Below, one piece after another: positions 45,601 to 52,798 of a stretch of DNA of 64,000 nucleotides; the first letter of the stretch is position 1, and each line of letters opens with the position of its first letter. Origin of the DNA: Acetobacter malorum (lineage in GTDB: Bacteria > Pseudomonadota > Alphaproteobacteria > Acetobacterales > Acetobacteraceae). The DNA is taken from positions 1 through 64,000 of the forward strand of contig NZ_LHZC01000039.1 of assembly GCF_001580615.1 (NCBI RefSeq). The letters are read 5' to 3'. The notes under the pieces are model-generated. The model worked only from the letters and a program-made list of their open reading frames with translations. It was not told the origin of the DNA and did not search any database. The position numbers and the translations under genes were made by a program.

Positions 45601-45917
45601 TGGTCGGCCAAGTCCGTATATGCGCGGGCATTTTCTAACCGAAATTGCCTGATTCCCAGACCAGCCCACGCCCGGCGCGATAAAGAGTATCCCGGCTCAA
45701 AGACAGCAACGGAAAAACCGGACGGGCTGAAAGATTGAGCGATAGAGCCGTTTTCACGGCTGGCGAGTGTGCTCATACGGCGCATCAGCGCCGCATTACT
45801 CGCTGCATCTCGCACATACACGAGGAGAGCAGGCTTGTTCTTGCCAGTAACGACCGCAGGTAGGATCGCTGCGCCTATTCCGTCAGTTTCCAATTCTGGA
45901 AGAAAGACAGATGCCAT
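39675..45917 (-). CDS. giant methyltransferase and strawberry-notch helicase (DarB-like)
   Basis: 2080 residues. An N-terminal DNA adenine methyltransferase region (about 290-390) has motif I LEPTVGNGVL and motif IV NPPF (Asn371 to Phe374). After a Pro/Ala-rich linker (about 540-650) comes a strawberry-notch-type superfamily 2 helicase with a Walker A-like GVGKGR (about 763-769) and DEVH box (Asp900 to His903). The C-terminal 700 residues are less characterised. Architecture and size match phage P1 DarB, which is packaged and protects incoming DNA from type I restriction. Here it may protect transferred plasmid DNA. The GTGAGACGTTTTGTCTCAC palindrome lies inside (44831). The RBS is AAGGAGA. 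An upstream partner gene ends 18 bases before it. Confidence 0.72.
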   Translation of the reverse strand: MASVFLPELETDGIGAAILPAVVTGKNKPALLVYVRDAASNAALMRRMSTLASRENGSIAQSFSPSGFSVAVFEPGYSLSRRAWAGLGIRQFRLENARAYTDLADHSAIRDRLDTALSEIGLKEDTFRPNIIGINRYGEQVTDGPLGRSLTRKGVTHGEWEIAPSGQPKGVVMGDAFFRGETRKDFSGCARAVAIAIGKGEKFDQSRIVAMHDLITEGAPKLREERGFRLSDLQEEIESHLASLVGPLSLRSADPRSVALKIDDAMAAHNQRSGTRMVLQQYSTPFPIGRTAAETLLPQPGESLLEPTVGNGVLISGFIARGVQITGIELDPPRAARARTVLRAPGDDVIEGDFLKVRQNVSQKFDLMVANPPFGKLDSPLVGQDVLGRNVRLRTLHHQIVFEALRNRTDDGRAFLVLPGEMMRNGEIEGADRFFDNWLRATYHVAGSASLDGRLYRKMGTEYPVIVYAVGPRRDVGLSSADVEAVAPERHELILSHDELFAWSDRTQERMKELTGLSFVDYPDIRKAAESQTPSQKQEPAPAEPARPAPAPPTGEQQPTPAEPERPAPAAAEPKNEDAAPRAPRASRTRAPAPEGDAPENDEQPARRGRSSSGGVRAPRASAPSSAPPAPAGELEDDIPEPEATIENPEPASPEGEKKPAPSLPQSTVLVDDIEDDPFVRRYEAFSTVGEARTQVQKSLQGLTYRALMDVETKHGPVDEYVASKLGMSADALFGRLSPEQVDALALNFARHDEGKGFLNADLMGVGKGRFLAGTMVAAYQEERPVIFMTEQPNLFSDMLARDVVDVTQRSIADLKGTIQPFIMNQTKEAAVRDLANGDLIYGVGDLKLAKEKGISTDFNTILATYSQFQVASGSWKLGAIASWINQQAEMGRKPHLVLDEVHRAAGEMSATGERIEALVDQIERVGGTVTYSSATPLKSGRNIKVYRPILPELGMSADSLINLIERNPLALQEVLSSEMARMGTLISREVDSRGTTRRFIPLADIDPDRYERLVKASDAASMLLREIVGKAEEIADDAKKIAGVHNASSPENKVSVSATSPVTQFHSYCQYLLVAVKTAFAREMIATAVAQGKKPILVVENTGKELLSRMANREGELAAADGRRVNRLPDIGDILFENADKLLTLKVTDNFGGENVIRLKEYEGWLDDFKAQVTAAREIGLNELSIAPLDYLQQIGNDLGLQFGELTKRQLQAQKQEDGSYLVETRTPEDKRVVIRSFNNGDTDFIGMNRSAASGVSMHPSPATGDDLRPRVMIKLQLQSDVTQERQIDGRINRYGQVHDAEYWLPMSGFAADDRLVQLFNRKNRSLSATSTASRENASNIEEAVDLLNPVGEGVVREYLSERKELAITLGLPIPGDSSNEANVDSYARRLMGRLVMLPVEHGNTILSELDTAFRMKVEALDAQGQNPLRLRQFDWKARSQVVNVLQSGEENAEEVGKRPVNLVKLSYKEKLEAISSDRVDRLVQRGVEQAAEKGNGRALSGRELFGQIFDERGIPDVSSRVFDKAMARRAEDKSFGMQEVDPKEALSLWHIRGSVDWEKAEVWQKRLLRAFKAAEFLDGQLDDLVPGRVVGLKREFYPRLLDASSMADMLAAKQEESGQANNEALRDMPVVLTRVAFKEEDPLNLGSWTIGVAMPGQQNLEEISLSSAFAMYDNMDEDEKRRIDPVIWKDAAETEAFTMLPELDGVQAPKAYHMDTPAPDYTNPVWKAYMDKLFDAAPSGEVTRHSFALEGNMFLAMHLTQVGGARLGQKAIYTSETGEIRHAVILKRGESLDKLQAQISSRLEAIPTVSPYQHHKLLAAACEVYENVWNAMNHLAYKHMGSIRDVEPVGKTLEDKLTFLFSKGVPSADMREYVSDNLDKIVNSIAKSLKSDSIPEIFVGADMFGEVKDLCETKVYGGRAKYREIDILTARQAFDLKGVTSLASHITGEDAHLVLTHNYMSLLYDKKASGLIDTAKAYGFENILDDSSNTFAKGGGRLTKGTLCFVQPMNSPDAVANMARTLQETAETQKSQIQLRGPVAKAFSSMDSLAAKAHEAIATKHLDAESALESEQAIAPEN
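44831..44849. repeat. 19-bp palindrome, copy 2
   Basis: GTGAGACGTTTTGTCTCAC, inside the DarB-like gene, where it encodes VRQNVS on the minus strand. Copy 3 lies inside the ParR-like gene and encodes the same residues, although those proteins are unrelated. Confidence 0.6.
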
Positions 45918-45935
45918 AACTGTTCTCCTTCCGCG

Positions 45936-47273
45936 TCAAAATTCCGCAGAGGGGGAGTCATGAATGCCCATATCGTCATCTTCGAGATCGTGGCCGCTAT
46001 GCCCGAAATCATCATGTCCGTGGTCATTCTTCGGCCCGGCTTCCATGCGCTGCGCCAGTCGCGCATCGACCGTCTGCACGGCGATCTCGGCAACCGCGTT
46101 CATATCGAGCTTCACATAGGCATCGGAGCTTTTTGCGGGCAGTCTTTCGTCTGATTGGATTGCCTTCACCACAGGCTCAACGGTTTCGCCGGTCTTTTGT
46201 GAGACGAAGCGAACGCCAACTGCACCCTCGAAATAGCCGCGATCAAGGAAGTTTGCAGAGGCAGTTCTGGCCTGCTTGAGCGTGCCGTCCTGCTGCTGCT
46301 TGAGGCCGAAGAAATCATTGTTCTGGAAGCGCGATGGGGAGAATTGCATGGCCGGGGATACGACAACCCCAATCTGCCCCTGCTGCACTGCTGTATAAAG
46401 CTGGCGTAGGTTAGCTTTCTTGGCATCATCCACGTCAGCGAGATTCAGGGAATCAAAAGACTTACCAACCGATGCCGCTACAGCCACGCCAGCAACCGCG
46501 CTGTATCCCTTTAGGGGCTGCGAGAGGGCAGCATCAACGCCGGGTGGTGTGAAATAGACCTTTGTGCCGCCTTCATCGCGGCTCTGACGAGGAGCATAAA
46601 GCGCAAAGGCTCCGACACCATCGGGCATTTTGATTGATACCAGTGCGCTTGTCCGTGCAGGCGCTCCCGTACCGGGGAGTTCACCAGAAAACACACGATC
46701 AAGTGCAGCTTTGGCCTGTTTCGGGTCGCCATTGCCTTCGGCTTTTGGATCGAAGGAATTTTTAACGTCGATATAATTGATGTAGCTCGCCTTCACTTCT
46801 TTGCCTTGAGCAGTGGTGACGCGAGCTTTCACTTCAAACATGCCAGTCAGTGCTTTTTCGCCATCAGGAATATGAACCATTCCCTGCGGCCAGCGAGCAT
46901 AAAGCTGGTTCGTATCGTAATCTTGGCGCACATCCGAGAAAGAGATTACTCCGCCTTCCGGAACAGCTTTATTCCCACGTTTCGCTGCAAATTCGTCCAA
47001 TCCGGGGCGGTTCGCAATCATGCGCTGCGCATAGGCTTGGCGAATGCTTTTATCCTCGTTTGAGGACGTATAAAGCTGGACAAATTTTTCTTCACCGGCC
47101 AACGCGATTTTTACATCCCGACCCGTGGCAAGATCCGTTCCATGTACCTGCAAGCCGTTGGCCGAACGCTCATAATCCGAGACCAGAACATGCACGTTCC
47201 CGTGCGTTTTGGCTTCTTCATCGGCCATATCCGCATTGCGCTTGCCGACCAAATCTTTCAACGAAATAGACAT
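45936..47273 (-). CDS. hypothetical partner of the DarB-like protein
   Basis: 445 residues. No signal peptide or membrane segment is visible. The sequence starts MSISLKDLVGKRNADMADEEAK and has a mixed alpha/beta character with RGA and EVKASYINYIDV strands. The C-terminus is acidic and His-rich (NDHGHDDFGHSGHDLEDDDMG). It lies 18 bases upstream of the DarB-like gene on the same strand. In phage P1 the neighbours of darB (such as darA) are needed to load DarB; whether this is functionally similar is unknown. Confidence 0.5.
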   Translation of the reverse strand: MSISLKDLVGKRNADMADEEAKTHGNVHVLVSDYERSANGLQVHGTDLATGRDVKIALAGEEKFVQLYTSSNEDKSIRQAYAQRMIANRPGLDEFAAKRGNKAVPEGGVISFSDVRQDYDTNQLYARWPQGMVHIPDGEKALTGMFEVKARVTTAQGKEVKASYINYIDVKNSFDPKAEGNGDPKQAKAALDRVFSGELPGTGAPARTSALVSIKMPDGVGAFALYAPRQSRDEGGTKVYFTPPGVDAALSQPLKGYSAVAGVAVAASVGKSFDSLNLADVDDAKKANLRQLYTAVQQGQIGVVVSPAMQFSPSRFQNNDFFGLKQQQDGTLKQARTASANFLDRGYFEGAVGVRFVSQKTGETVEPVVKAIQSDERLPAKSSDAYVKLDMNAVAEIAVQTVDARLAQRMEAGPKNDHGHDDFGHSGHDLEDDDMGIHDSPSAEF

Positions 47274-47659
47274 ATCTTACACTCCGCTCTTGTTAGGGAC
47301 TGGCTGTAATGCAAGGAGCAAAACGCAATACAGAGGGTCAGCTTAGGTCATAAACCTAGAACATCGTCAAGGTTTATGTGCAGGCAATAAGGCCGGGCTT
47401 TTCCTCACAAATACGAATGTTTTCATGTTGTATTTGATTGATTGCAAACAATGATTGCAATGAAATCATGCAAACAATGATTGCATTGCAATCATTAAGG
47501 CGCGGCAAGCAGGTGTTCTGTTTCACACATACCCACAACCAAGCCGCCCCCTCTCCTCCCCCCTTAACCGGGGAGAGGAGGCGTCATGGTCATGGATATG
47601 TGCAAAACACCGACCAGCGGGAAGAAGGCGATCAGTGACAAGAGACGCGAGCTACGGCT
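47274..47659. promoter_or_regulatory. 386-base gap with iterons and a GC-rich hairpin
   Basis: No gene is credible. It contains the second iteron array (47443-47497) and a GC-rich hairpin, CCTCTCCTCCCC / GGGGAGAGG near 47550-47580, with no T-run. The promoter of the gene starting at 47273 should lie here. Confidence 0.45.
47443..47497. repeat. iteron array, second copy
   Basis: TGCAAACAATGAT starts at 47443 and 47469 (26-base period); the intervening 13-mer is TGCAATGAAATCA. It ends with an inverted piece (TGCAATCATT). The orientation is reversed relative to the array before parA. Confidence 0.7.
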
Positions 47660-48163
47660 TCACGCTTTTCCAAACTCGTGGCACGCTTCAAGCGCAGGCC
47701 CAATCACGTCCTGTCTCGTGACCAGCATTTTTGTCGCGGCGCTGGCGCACAGATGCAAGAACAGACATTGATCGTCTGTCATGGTGCCATTGAATTGTAT
47801 GTCAGCCAAACGATACCCGAAGAAGCTATCTGCCCGCTGCTCAAGGATAGGACGGAAAGGAGCTTGATCGGACGGGGAGAGTTCCCGCGCCAAATTCCCG
47901 GCCAGTGAGGCAATAAGAGGGGCTACAAAGTCATCAGACAGCCAGACGACAGATACAGAGCCATCGACAAAAGCCGTCTCTGCAATTTTGGACTGCACAA
48001 AGATGGTTTCAGCATCATCATCGCTAGACATATAGCTGAACAGACGAGCGACGACTTCACGCTGTTGTGCAGCAATGGAGCGCGTCACTTTGCTTGGAGA
48101 GAACAACCAGCGAAGCATGATCTCGCTGGAAGTCCGGAATCTGAATTTTGCTTCGCTGCTCAT
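47660..48163 (-). CDS. hypothetical protein downstream of icmT
   Basis: 167 residues from the ATG at 48163 (four-base overlap with the icmT stop; a further ATG at 48178 is possible). No membrane segment. The length and position after an icmT-like gene parallel R64 traL, but I see no direct similarity. Part of the dotC-dotB-icmT operon. Confidence 0.55.
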   Translation of the reverse strand: MSSEAKFRFRTSSEIMLRWLFSPSKVTRSIAAQQREVVARLFSYMSSDDDAETIFVQSKIAETAFVDGSVSVVWLSDDFVAPLIASLAGNLARELSPSDQAPFRPILEQRADSFFGYRLADIQFNGTMTDDQCLFLHLCASAATKMLVTRQDVIGPALEACHEFGKA

Positions 48164-48450
48164 GGCCGGATGATCCATGTCAGGCCGTACACAAACCTAA
48201 CCCAGAGGTATTGCGCCATCTCAATCGGGCCAAACTTCCGGCGAGAGCAGAAGAACAGATATATGAGATAGAAGAACGTAACGACCAGATCGAGATAAAA
48301 GGCCGGAAAAGACGGCATCCACCGCTGAATCCACATCGTAATGAAGAACGACGGAAAAAACAGTATGATAGACCAGTGAAACTTGCCGAATGTCGGGGTT
48401 CGGGAAGTCCAGCGGTAATCTATCTGCGGTCGTTCGAGACTATCGCTCAT
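48160..48450 (-). CDS. icmT: IcmT-like (TraK) small membrane protein
   Basis: 96 residues from the ATG at 48450. The start IDYRWTSRTPTFGKFHWSIILFFPSFFITMWIQR and the later hydrophobic segment FYLDLVVTFFYLIYLFFC give one or two membrane helices with the DotT/IcmT-like arrangement (IcmT is about 86 residues). It overlaps the dotB stop by 11 bases. R64 has the order traI-traJ-traK (DotC-DotB-IcmT), as here. Confidence 0.6.
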   Translation of the reverse strand: MSDSLERPQIDYRWTSRTPTFGKFHWSIILFFPSFFITMWIQRWMPSFPAFYLDLVVTFFYLIYLFFCSRRKFGPIEMAQYLWVRFVYGLTWIIRP

Positions 48451-49687
48451 GCACTTTGCCCTCCAAATCTCTGGCATGATAGCCATAGGTGATAAGCATC
48501 TGATGGCCGGTTTCTTCGCTGATTTCTCCGGCCTGATACTTCATGCGGATAGTCTTTCGCATTGAGCGGGATGCTCTAACGTCCTGCTTCAGATCACCCG
48601 CGTCAATGAATTGCTGAAGCACACGGACATGCTTTTCTGGCCCGGCTTCTTCCAGCTTCACCCGAAGATCGTCGTCAATCGCCTGCCATTCGCGCAGACA
48701 GGTCATTTTCGGGTTTTCAGGCGTCCATAGCTTGTGTCTGACGAGACGTTGCGACACGAACAGGCGCATGTTTGCAATGAGGCCGTAGAAGGCTTGTGCT
48801 TGCAAATTCTCTGGAAATTTCTGCATGAAACGAGCGAAGGCTACAGCTACTTTATTGGCATGGCCCGTAGTCCATAACGGGCACCCGGTCGCCATCAGTT
48901 CGGTTGCGGCTTCAATCGTTTCACGATCACGCATCTCCTGAACCATCACCCCATTCGTGGCTCTCCGGAGACTATTTCGAGCGCCACGTCCGAATGTTGG
49001 TAGGTTCACGGGGATTTCGACTTGCGTAATTGTGCAGCAATTCGACTCAATGAGATCAAATTCGTATTCGATAGGAGCCTCATAAGTCGCTATGTGGCCT
49101 CTGATATTCGTCTTTCCTTCAAGAACGTGACGAATGACAGCCGCTCCAGAGGACGATTTGCCTGATCCAACCGGGCCGAGAAATCCTACACCGCCCTGCT
49201 CAGGGGTCGCGTATTCGATGATTTCGGGTTCGAGGCCGATACTCTCGCACGTTGGCACAATAGGGTTGAAATACCGGGCAATGCCCTGAAACCCTATCCC
49301 GCCTTCAAAGAGAACTGGCGTCAGGTTCAACCGGAAACGATGGCGCAACGCCACGCCATAATCGTCTTGGCGCTCAATATCGGAAATAGTAAATCCGCTA
49401 TCATGATCCTGCCCGCCGTTAAGCTCAAAAACCACGCTGTTAGTCTTGGTAATCCAGCCAATAATGTTCTCAACGTGAGATTTGCTCAACGGACGGGTGA
49501 TAGCCGTCAGGCGGCTATGATGTTTGACGAAAACAGGCTTTCCGGTTTCAAACAACAGATCAGACATAGGCATACGCACCGCCTTATTGACGATGCGTTG
49601 CCAGTTCTCGCGGCTATCGGGGCGAAGGCCGCAATCCTCGACCTCCCCTCTCCATGTCCCATAAATATGCTGGTCGTTTGACCTCAC
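48440..49687 (-). CDS. dotB: DotB (TraJ) secretion ATPase
   Basis: 415 residues, GTG start overlapping the dotC stop (GTGA). Walker A GPVGSGKS (171-178), then MVQEMRDRETIEAA (Walker B/Asp box) and a His box TTGHANKVA. Length fits DotB/TraJ (about 380). DotB is a PilT-like hexameric ATPase that docks on the DotO hexamer. Confidence 0.9.
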   Translation of the reverse strand: MRSNDQHIYGTWRGEVEDCGLRPDSRENWQRIVNKAVRMPMSDLLFETGKPVFVKHHSRLTAITRPLSKSHVENIIGWITKTNSVVFELNGGQDHDSGFTISDIERQDDYGVALRHRFRLNLTPVLFEGGIGFQGIARYFNPIVPTCESIGLEPEIIEYATPEQGGVGFLGPVGSGKSSSGAAVIRHVLEGKTNIRGHIATYEAPIEYEFDLIESNCCTITQVEIPVNLPTFGRGARNSLRRATNGVMVQEMRDRETIEAATELMATGCPLWTTGHANKVAVAFARFMQKFPENLQAQAFYGLIANMRLFVSQRLVRHKLWTPENPKMTCLREWQAIDDDLRVKLEEAGPEKHVRVLQQFIDAGDLKQDVRASRSMRKTIRMKYQAGEISEETGHQMLITYGYHARDLEGKVHER

Positions 49688-50874
49688 CGGGGAGCATCCA
49701 TTGAGCTAACGTGAGCACTGGCAATGGCTGCGCGGTTCTGGAATTGAGGTGTAACAGTCAGGCCAACGCGCATCTCATTCTGCGATGCGGCTTTGCCGTT
49801 CACATAGATAGCGCCATGCCGGTTCTCGATGGCGACACGAGACAGGCTGATAGCGCCCTGCTGTTCAAGCTCGTAATACCGAACCATGCCTGCGTAATCC
49901 CGATCCAGCCGGGCCATCCGTTCAAGAAAGTCGTTACGGGCTTTCTGAATGCCTTGCGTCCAACCTTCCTGCACGTTTCGCTTCCACAGGTCGCGGTCGC
50001 GTGCCTTGATTTTCAGCCCGGACGGTAGCTGGATTTTTGGAGCATCCAGAAACAGATAGTCGCGCCACGACGGGGAGCGGTCAGTGACATACGCCTCTTG
50101 AGCAACCCGGAAGGCACCAGTCGTCAGGTAAAGGCAGTTTACGCCACAGCTTTCTGACGTTGTATCCACGGCTGAAATAACCGGGGGCATGACATAGCCG
50201 TTGCGCAGCCGGTCAAAGTTAAAGCGCCTGTCCATATCAGCCGCGTATTCGGGGGCGTATTTATTCAGGCGTTGAGCCTCTGATGCGAAGCCACCCCGAC
50301 GGCCCAGAGACCGGGCAGCATTGGTCAGATAGGAATTGCGGCCAGCGTCAATATCGTTCTCATTGCCACCAAAGAACTGACTAGACGGATTTTCCAGATC
50401 CTTCTCGTTGTAGCTTCCGGCTGCGAAGGACTTGGAATAAGCGCCAGCCTGACCCTCACCAAAACCGTCTGAACCTTCATATCCAGATTCATCATGGTCA
50501 GTCGTGGGCTTGCTTTCATTCCGGTAATACGTCGGAGGAGGAGCAAACACCGTCCGTTGCGTCTCGTTGGGGTCTTTCGGTTTGGGGAGGCCGAATGTCG
50601 TCACCGGGTTTGCCGCTGACTGGTTCGCGGGCGTGTTTGCTGGCGGTTGAGGGGCACCATAGGGCATCCACGGCTGTTGAGGCGTAATCCCGGCTCCGAA
50701 GCCGCCGCCATAACCGCCGCCGCCGTAGCCGCCATAACCACCTAGCGACGGGACACCGCCATACTGCATCACGTTTTGCGCGTGTGCCGCGCCAATGCCA
50801 ACAACGCTACTGGTTAAGGCGCAGGACAAGCAAAGAGCAGCCCTACGCACAATAGTTGCTCGGATCAAAGCCAC
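49684..50874 (-). CDS. dotC: DotC (TraI) outer-membrane core protein
   Basis: 396 residues, GTG start with RBS GGAGGAAATTTAG. Signal peptide about 1-32 (AHAQ), followed by a Gly-rich stretch (40-65). It has no lipobox cysteine near the cleavage site, although DotC is usually a lipoprotein; this is an oddity. The C-terminal half shows DotC blocks: LRNGYVMPPVISAVDT, RSPSWRDYLFL and GWTQGIQKARNDFLERMARLDRDYAGMVRYYELEQQG. Its 5' end overlaps the ParR-like gene by 32 bases. Confidence 0.82.
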   Translation of the reverse strand: MALIRATIVRRAALCLSCALTSSVVGIGAAHAQNVMQYGGVPSLGGYGGYGGGGYGGGFGAGITPQQPWMPYGAPQPPANTPANQSAANPVTTFGLPKPKDPNETQRTVFAPPPTYYRNESKPTTDHDESGYEGSDGFGEGQAGAYSKSFAAGSYNEKDLENPSSQFFGGNENDIDAGRNSYLTNAARSLGRRGGFASEAQRLNKYAPEYAADMDRRFNFDRLRNGYVMPPVISAVDTTSESCGVNCLYLTTGAFRVAQEAYVTDRSPSWRDYLFLDAPKIQLPSGLKIKARDRDLWKRNVQEGWTQGIQKARNDFLERMARLDRDYAGMVRYYELEQQGAISLSRVAIENRHGAIYVNGKAASQNEMRVGLTVTPQFQNRAAIASAHVSSMDAPR

Positions 50875-51604
50875 CTAAATTTCCTCCATTAACTTCCGCT
50901 TTGTCAGGGCTAGTGTGACTAGGCGTTTCATCTTCGCCCACTATATCACGTTCTGACATTACTTCATCAGATTTATTCGTCTGTATATCCCCGCGATGTT
51001 CGACAATCTCCGCCTTGTGGTCTTCTGTTTTCGTGTCGTCATTGCGTTGACCAGTAGGAGATTGGGACGACTCTGTTTTATCTTTAGAAAAGTCGTTGAT
51101 TTCCTCTGACGGGATAGATACAGTCTTGGTTGAAAGCTGACTTTTGGTGGTTCTTTTCTCACCATTGCTCGACGAACCGCTAAGGTCACTTTCTCCGTTT
51201 GGTATATCTGGACGGACTAACTCGGACGGATGGTGTTCTGCACTCCCAGATACCTTCCTTCTTTTTCCATCATTCTCCACGCTAACCGGACGATCCTCAT
51301 TGCGAGGGTCGCCCGGTGACGCATCTGCATGTGAGACGTTTTGTCTCACTTCTTTTGGTGCGTTTTTGACGCGGCGATGGGAAACCGAGCGGCGGGCCGG
51401 TTCATCTTCGACCAGACCATTCTCGTGCATGTAGCCGACGAGCATCAGCCGGAGCATTTCGCTCTTACGAGACCCCGGAGCTACATCGCCATCCTCAGAA
51501 TACAGGTGCGCGTAAAGCAGGGGCCAATACCCCTGCTGCGGCCACGAGAAACCGTCACGGGCAATACGCCCCCGCGCATTGATACGGTTTTTCGGCGTGC
51601 CCAT
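50843..51604 (-). CDS. ParR-like adaptor downstream of parM
   Basis: 253 residues. The N-terminus (about 15-65: GFSWPQQGYWPLLYAHLYSEDGDVAPGSRKSEMLRLMLVGYMHENG) could hold a small DNA-binding fold; the C-terminal two-thirds are disordered and charged. ParM operons normally encode a ParR adaptor immediately after parM, and this gene starts five bases after the parM stop. Function is inferred from context. It contains palindrome copy 3. Confidence 0.5.
   Translation of the reverse strand: MGTPKNRINARGRIARDGFSWPQQGYWPLLYAHLYSEDGDVAPGSRKSEMLRLMLVGYMHENGLVEDEPARRSVSHRRVKNAPKEVRQNVSHADASPGDPRNEDRPVSVENDGKRRKVSGSAEHHPSELVRPDIPNGESDLSGSSSNGEKRTTKSQLSTKTVSIPSEEINDFSKDKTESSQSPTGQRNDDTKTEDHKAEIVEHRGDIQTNKSDEVMSERDIVGEDETPSHTSPDKAEVNGGNLGGFDPSNYCA
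51331..51349. repeat. 19-bp palindrome, copy 3
   Basis: GTGAGACGTTTTGTCTCAC, inside the ParR-like gene, where it reads VRQNVS on the minus strand. Confidence 0.6.
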
Positions 51605-51609
51605 GCCCT

Positions 51610-52779
51610 TTATCCTTTTTTGCTGGCGTGACGAACCTTGAGAAACTTCGCCATGCCGCGAGCATTCGCAAAGCGAGGTTCAGCCGGGATCACCATCAGA
51701 TCGTCGTGATAGATTCCCTTGATATGCTCACGCATGAGTTCCGTGCCGCCGCCAACAAAGATGATTGCGGACAGTTCGGACTCCTCACCCACAGCATAGG
51801 AAATCTTGGTGCGCAGGCGCTTGATGAAAGAGGCGGAAACCTTTGCCACCAGATCGCTCACATCCACAGGTCGCCCGAAGCGGGACAGGGTGCGGGTGAG
51901 CAACACATTCTCCGGGTCGCTGACCCGCTTAACCCCGTGTGATTCAATCAGGGCATCCTGCAATTCATGCGCGAGGCCGAGAGCGCCCATATCAAGAGAC
52001 TTGGACGTTGAGAGTTCCAGCATGGGGGCCGGGTTGGACTTGGACGCAGTGCCAGCAACCACGTCTGTCGTTTTTCCGCCAATATCGACCAGCACAAACC
52101 GACCGGAGCCGTAGGCAAAGCGTTCGAGAAAGTCGTTGTTGTTCGAGATGGTCTTGCCATCATAGTTCCACACGAGATCAAAAAACGCGGCGGTGCCTTC
52201 CGACATGACGATCTGATCTGCCACCGTGTAGGGACAAGGCTTCAGCGCCAGTTCGGGTGTCTCTGTATCGTAGGCAAGCACGGGGAGCGAAAGATTCAAC
52301 TTCTTTGCTTCCACCAGTTCCTTATTGACCTTCCCATTGCCCGCCAGATGATAGTCTGAATACGGGAGGGTAGTGCTGATCTCAAACCGAGCGCCCGGCT
52401 TGCTGGCTGCGATTGTATGCAGGGCGTGATGCACCAGCACGCGGTTCCGGGGCGATGTGGGGTAGTTCGGATCGCGGCTTTCATCGACGCCGCCCCAGCC
52501 TAAGCGCCCCCGGTTGATTACCGTCATTTGCTCCTGCGCGGTTGGCGACGGTTCCTTATCGTCCCCTTTGAGCAGCGCGTAGAAGTTTGGTGGTGCTGAT
52601 CCATCGGCCTGCACTTCTTCAAAGCCGGGCGTCGTTCTGGACGCGAACGACCACTCTTGAAACGCGCCGGTAGTCCCGCCCTCAAACGTGACAACTTTGG
52701 TTTCGGAGTGCCCGTCGTCGATGGCAACCAAAACATCGTTTGTCGCTGCCGTAGAAGGCTTCTGATTAGCCATATCCAT
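51610..52779 (-). CDS. parM: ParM/StbA-like actin-type plasmid partition ATPase
   Basis: 389 residues from the second of three candidate starts (52782, 52779, 52773; GGGAG lies just upstream). Actin-fold motifs: phosphate 1 VAIDDGHSETKV, phosphate 2 VLVDIGGKTTDVV and adenosine IIFVGGGTELM. ParM filaments push plasmids apart. It lies between a small lipoprotein gene and dotC, i.e. inside the transfer block. Confidence 0.85.
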   Translation of the reverse strand: MDMANQKPSTAATNDVLVAIDDGHSETKVVTFEGGTTGAFQEWSFASRTTPGFEEVQADGSAPPNFYALLKGDDKEPSPTAQEQMTVINRGRLGWGGVDESRDPNYPTSPRNRVLVHHALHTIAASKPGARFEISTTLPYSDYHLAGNGKVNKELVEAKKLNLSLPVLAYDTETPELALKPCPYTVADQIVMSEGTAAFFDLVWNYDGKTISNNNDFLERFAYGSGRFVLVDIGGKTTDVVAGTASKSNPAPMLELSTSKSLDMGALGLAHELQDALIESHGVKRVSDPENVLLTRTLSRFGRPVDVSDLVAKVSASFIKRLRTKISYAVGEESELSAIIFVGGGTELMREHIKGIYHDDLMVIPAEPRFANARGMAKFLKVRHASKKG

Positions 52780-52798
52780 CATTCTCCCAAGTGATTGA

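Noticed and set aside
47541..47585. GC-rich hairpin as a rho-independent terminator
   Set aside because: The stem is strong but lacks a T-run on either strand, so I listed it only as part of the gap.
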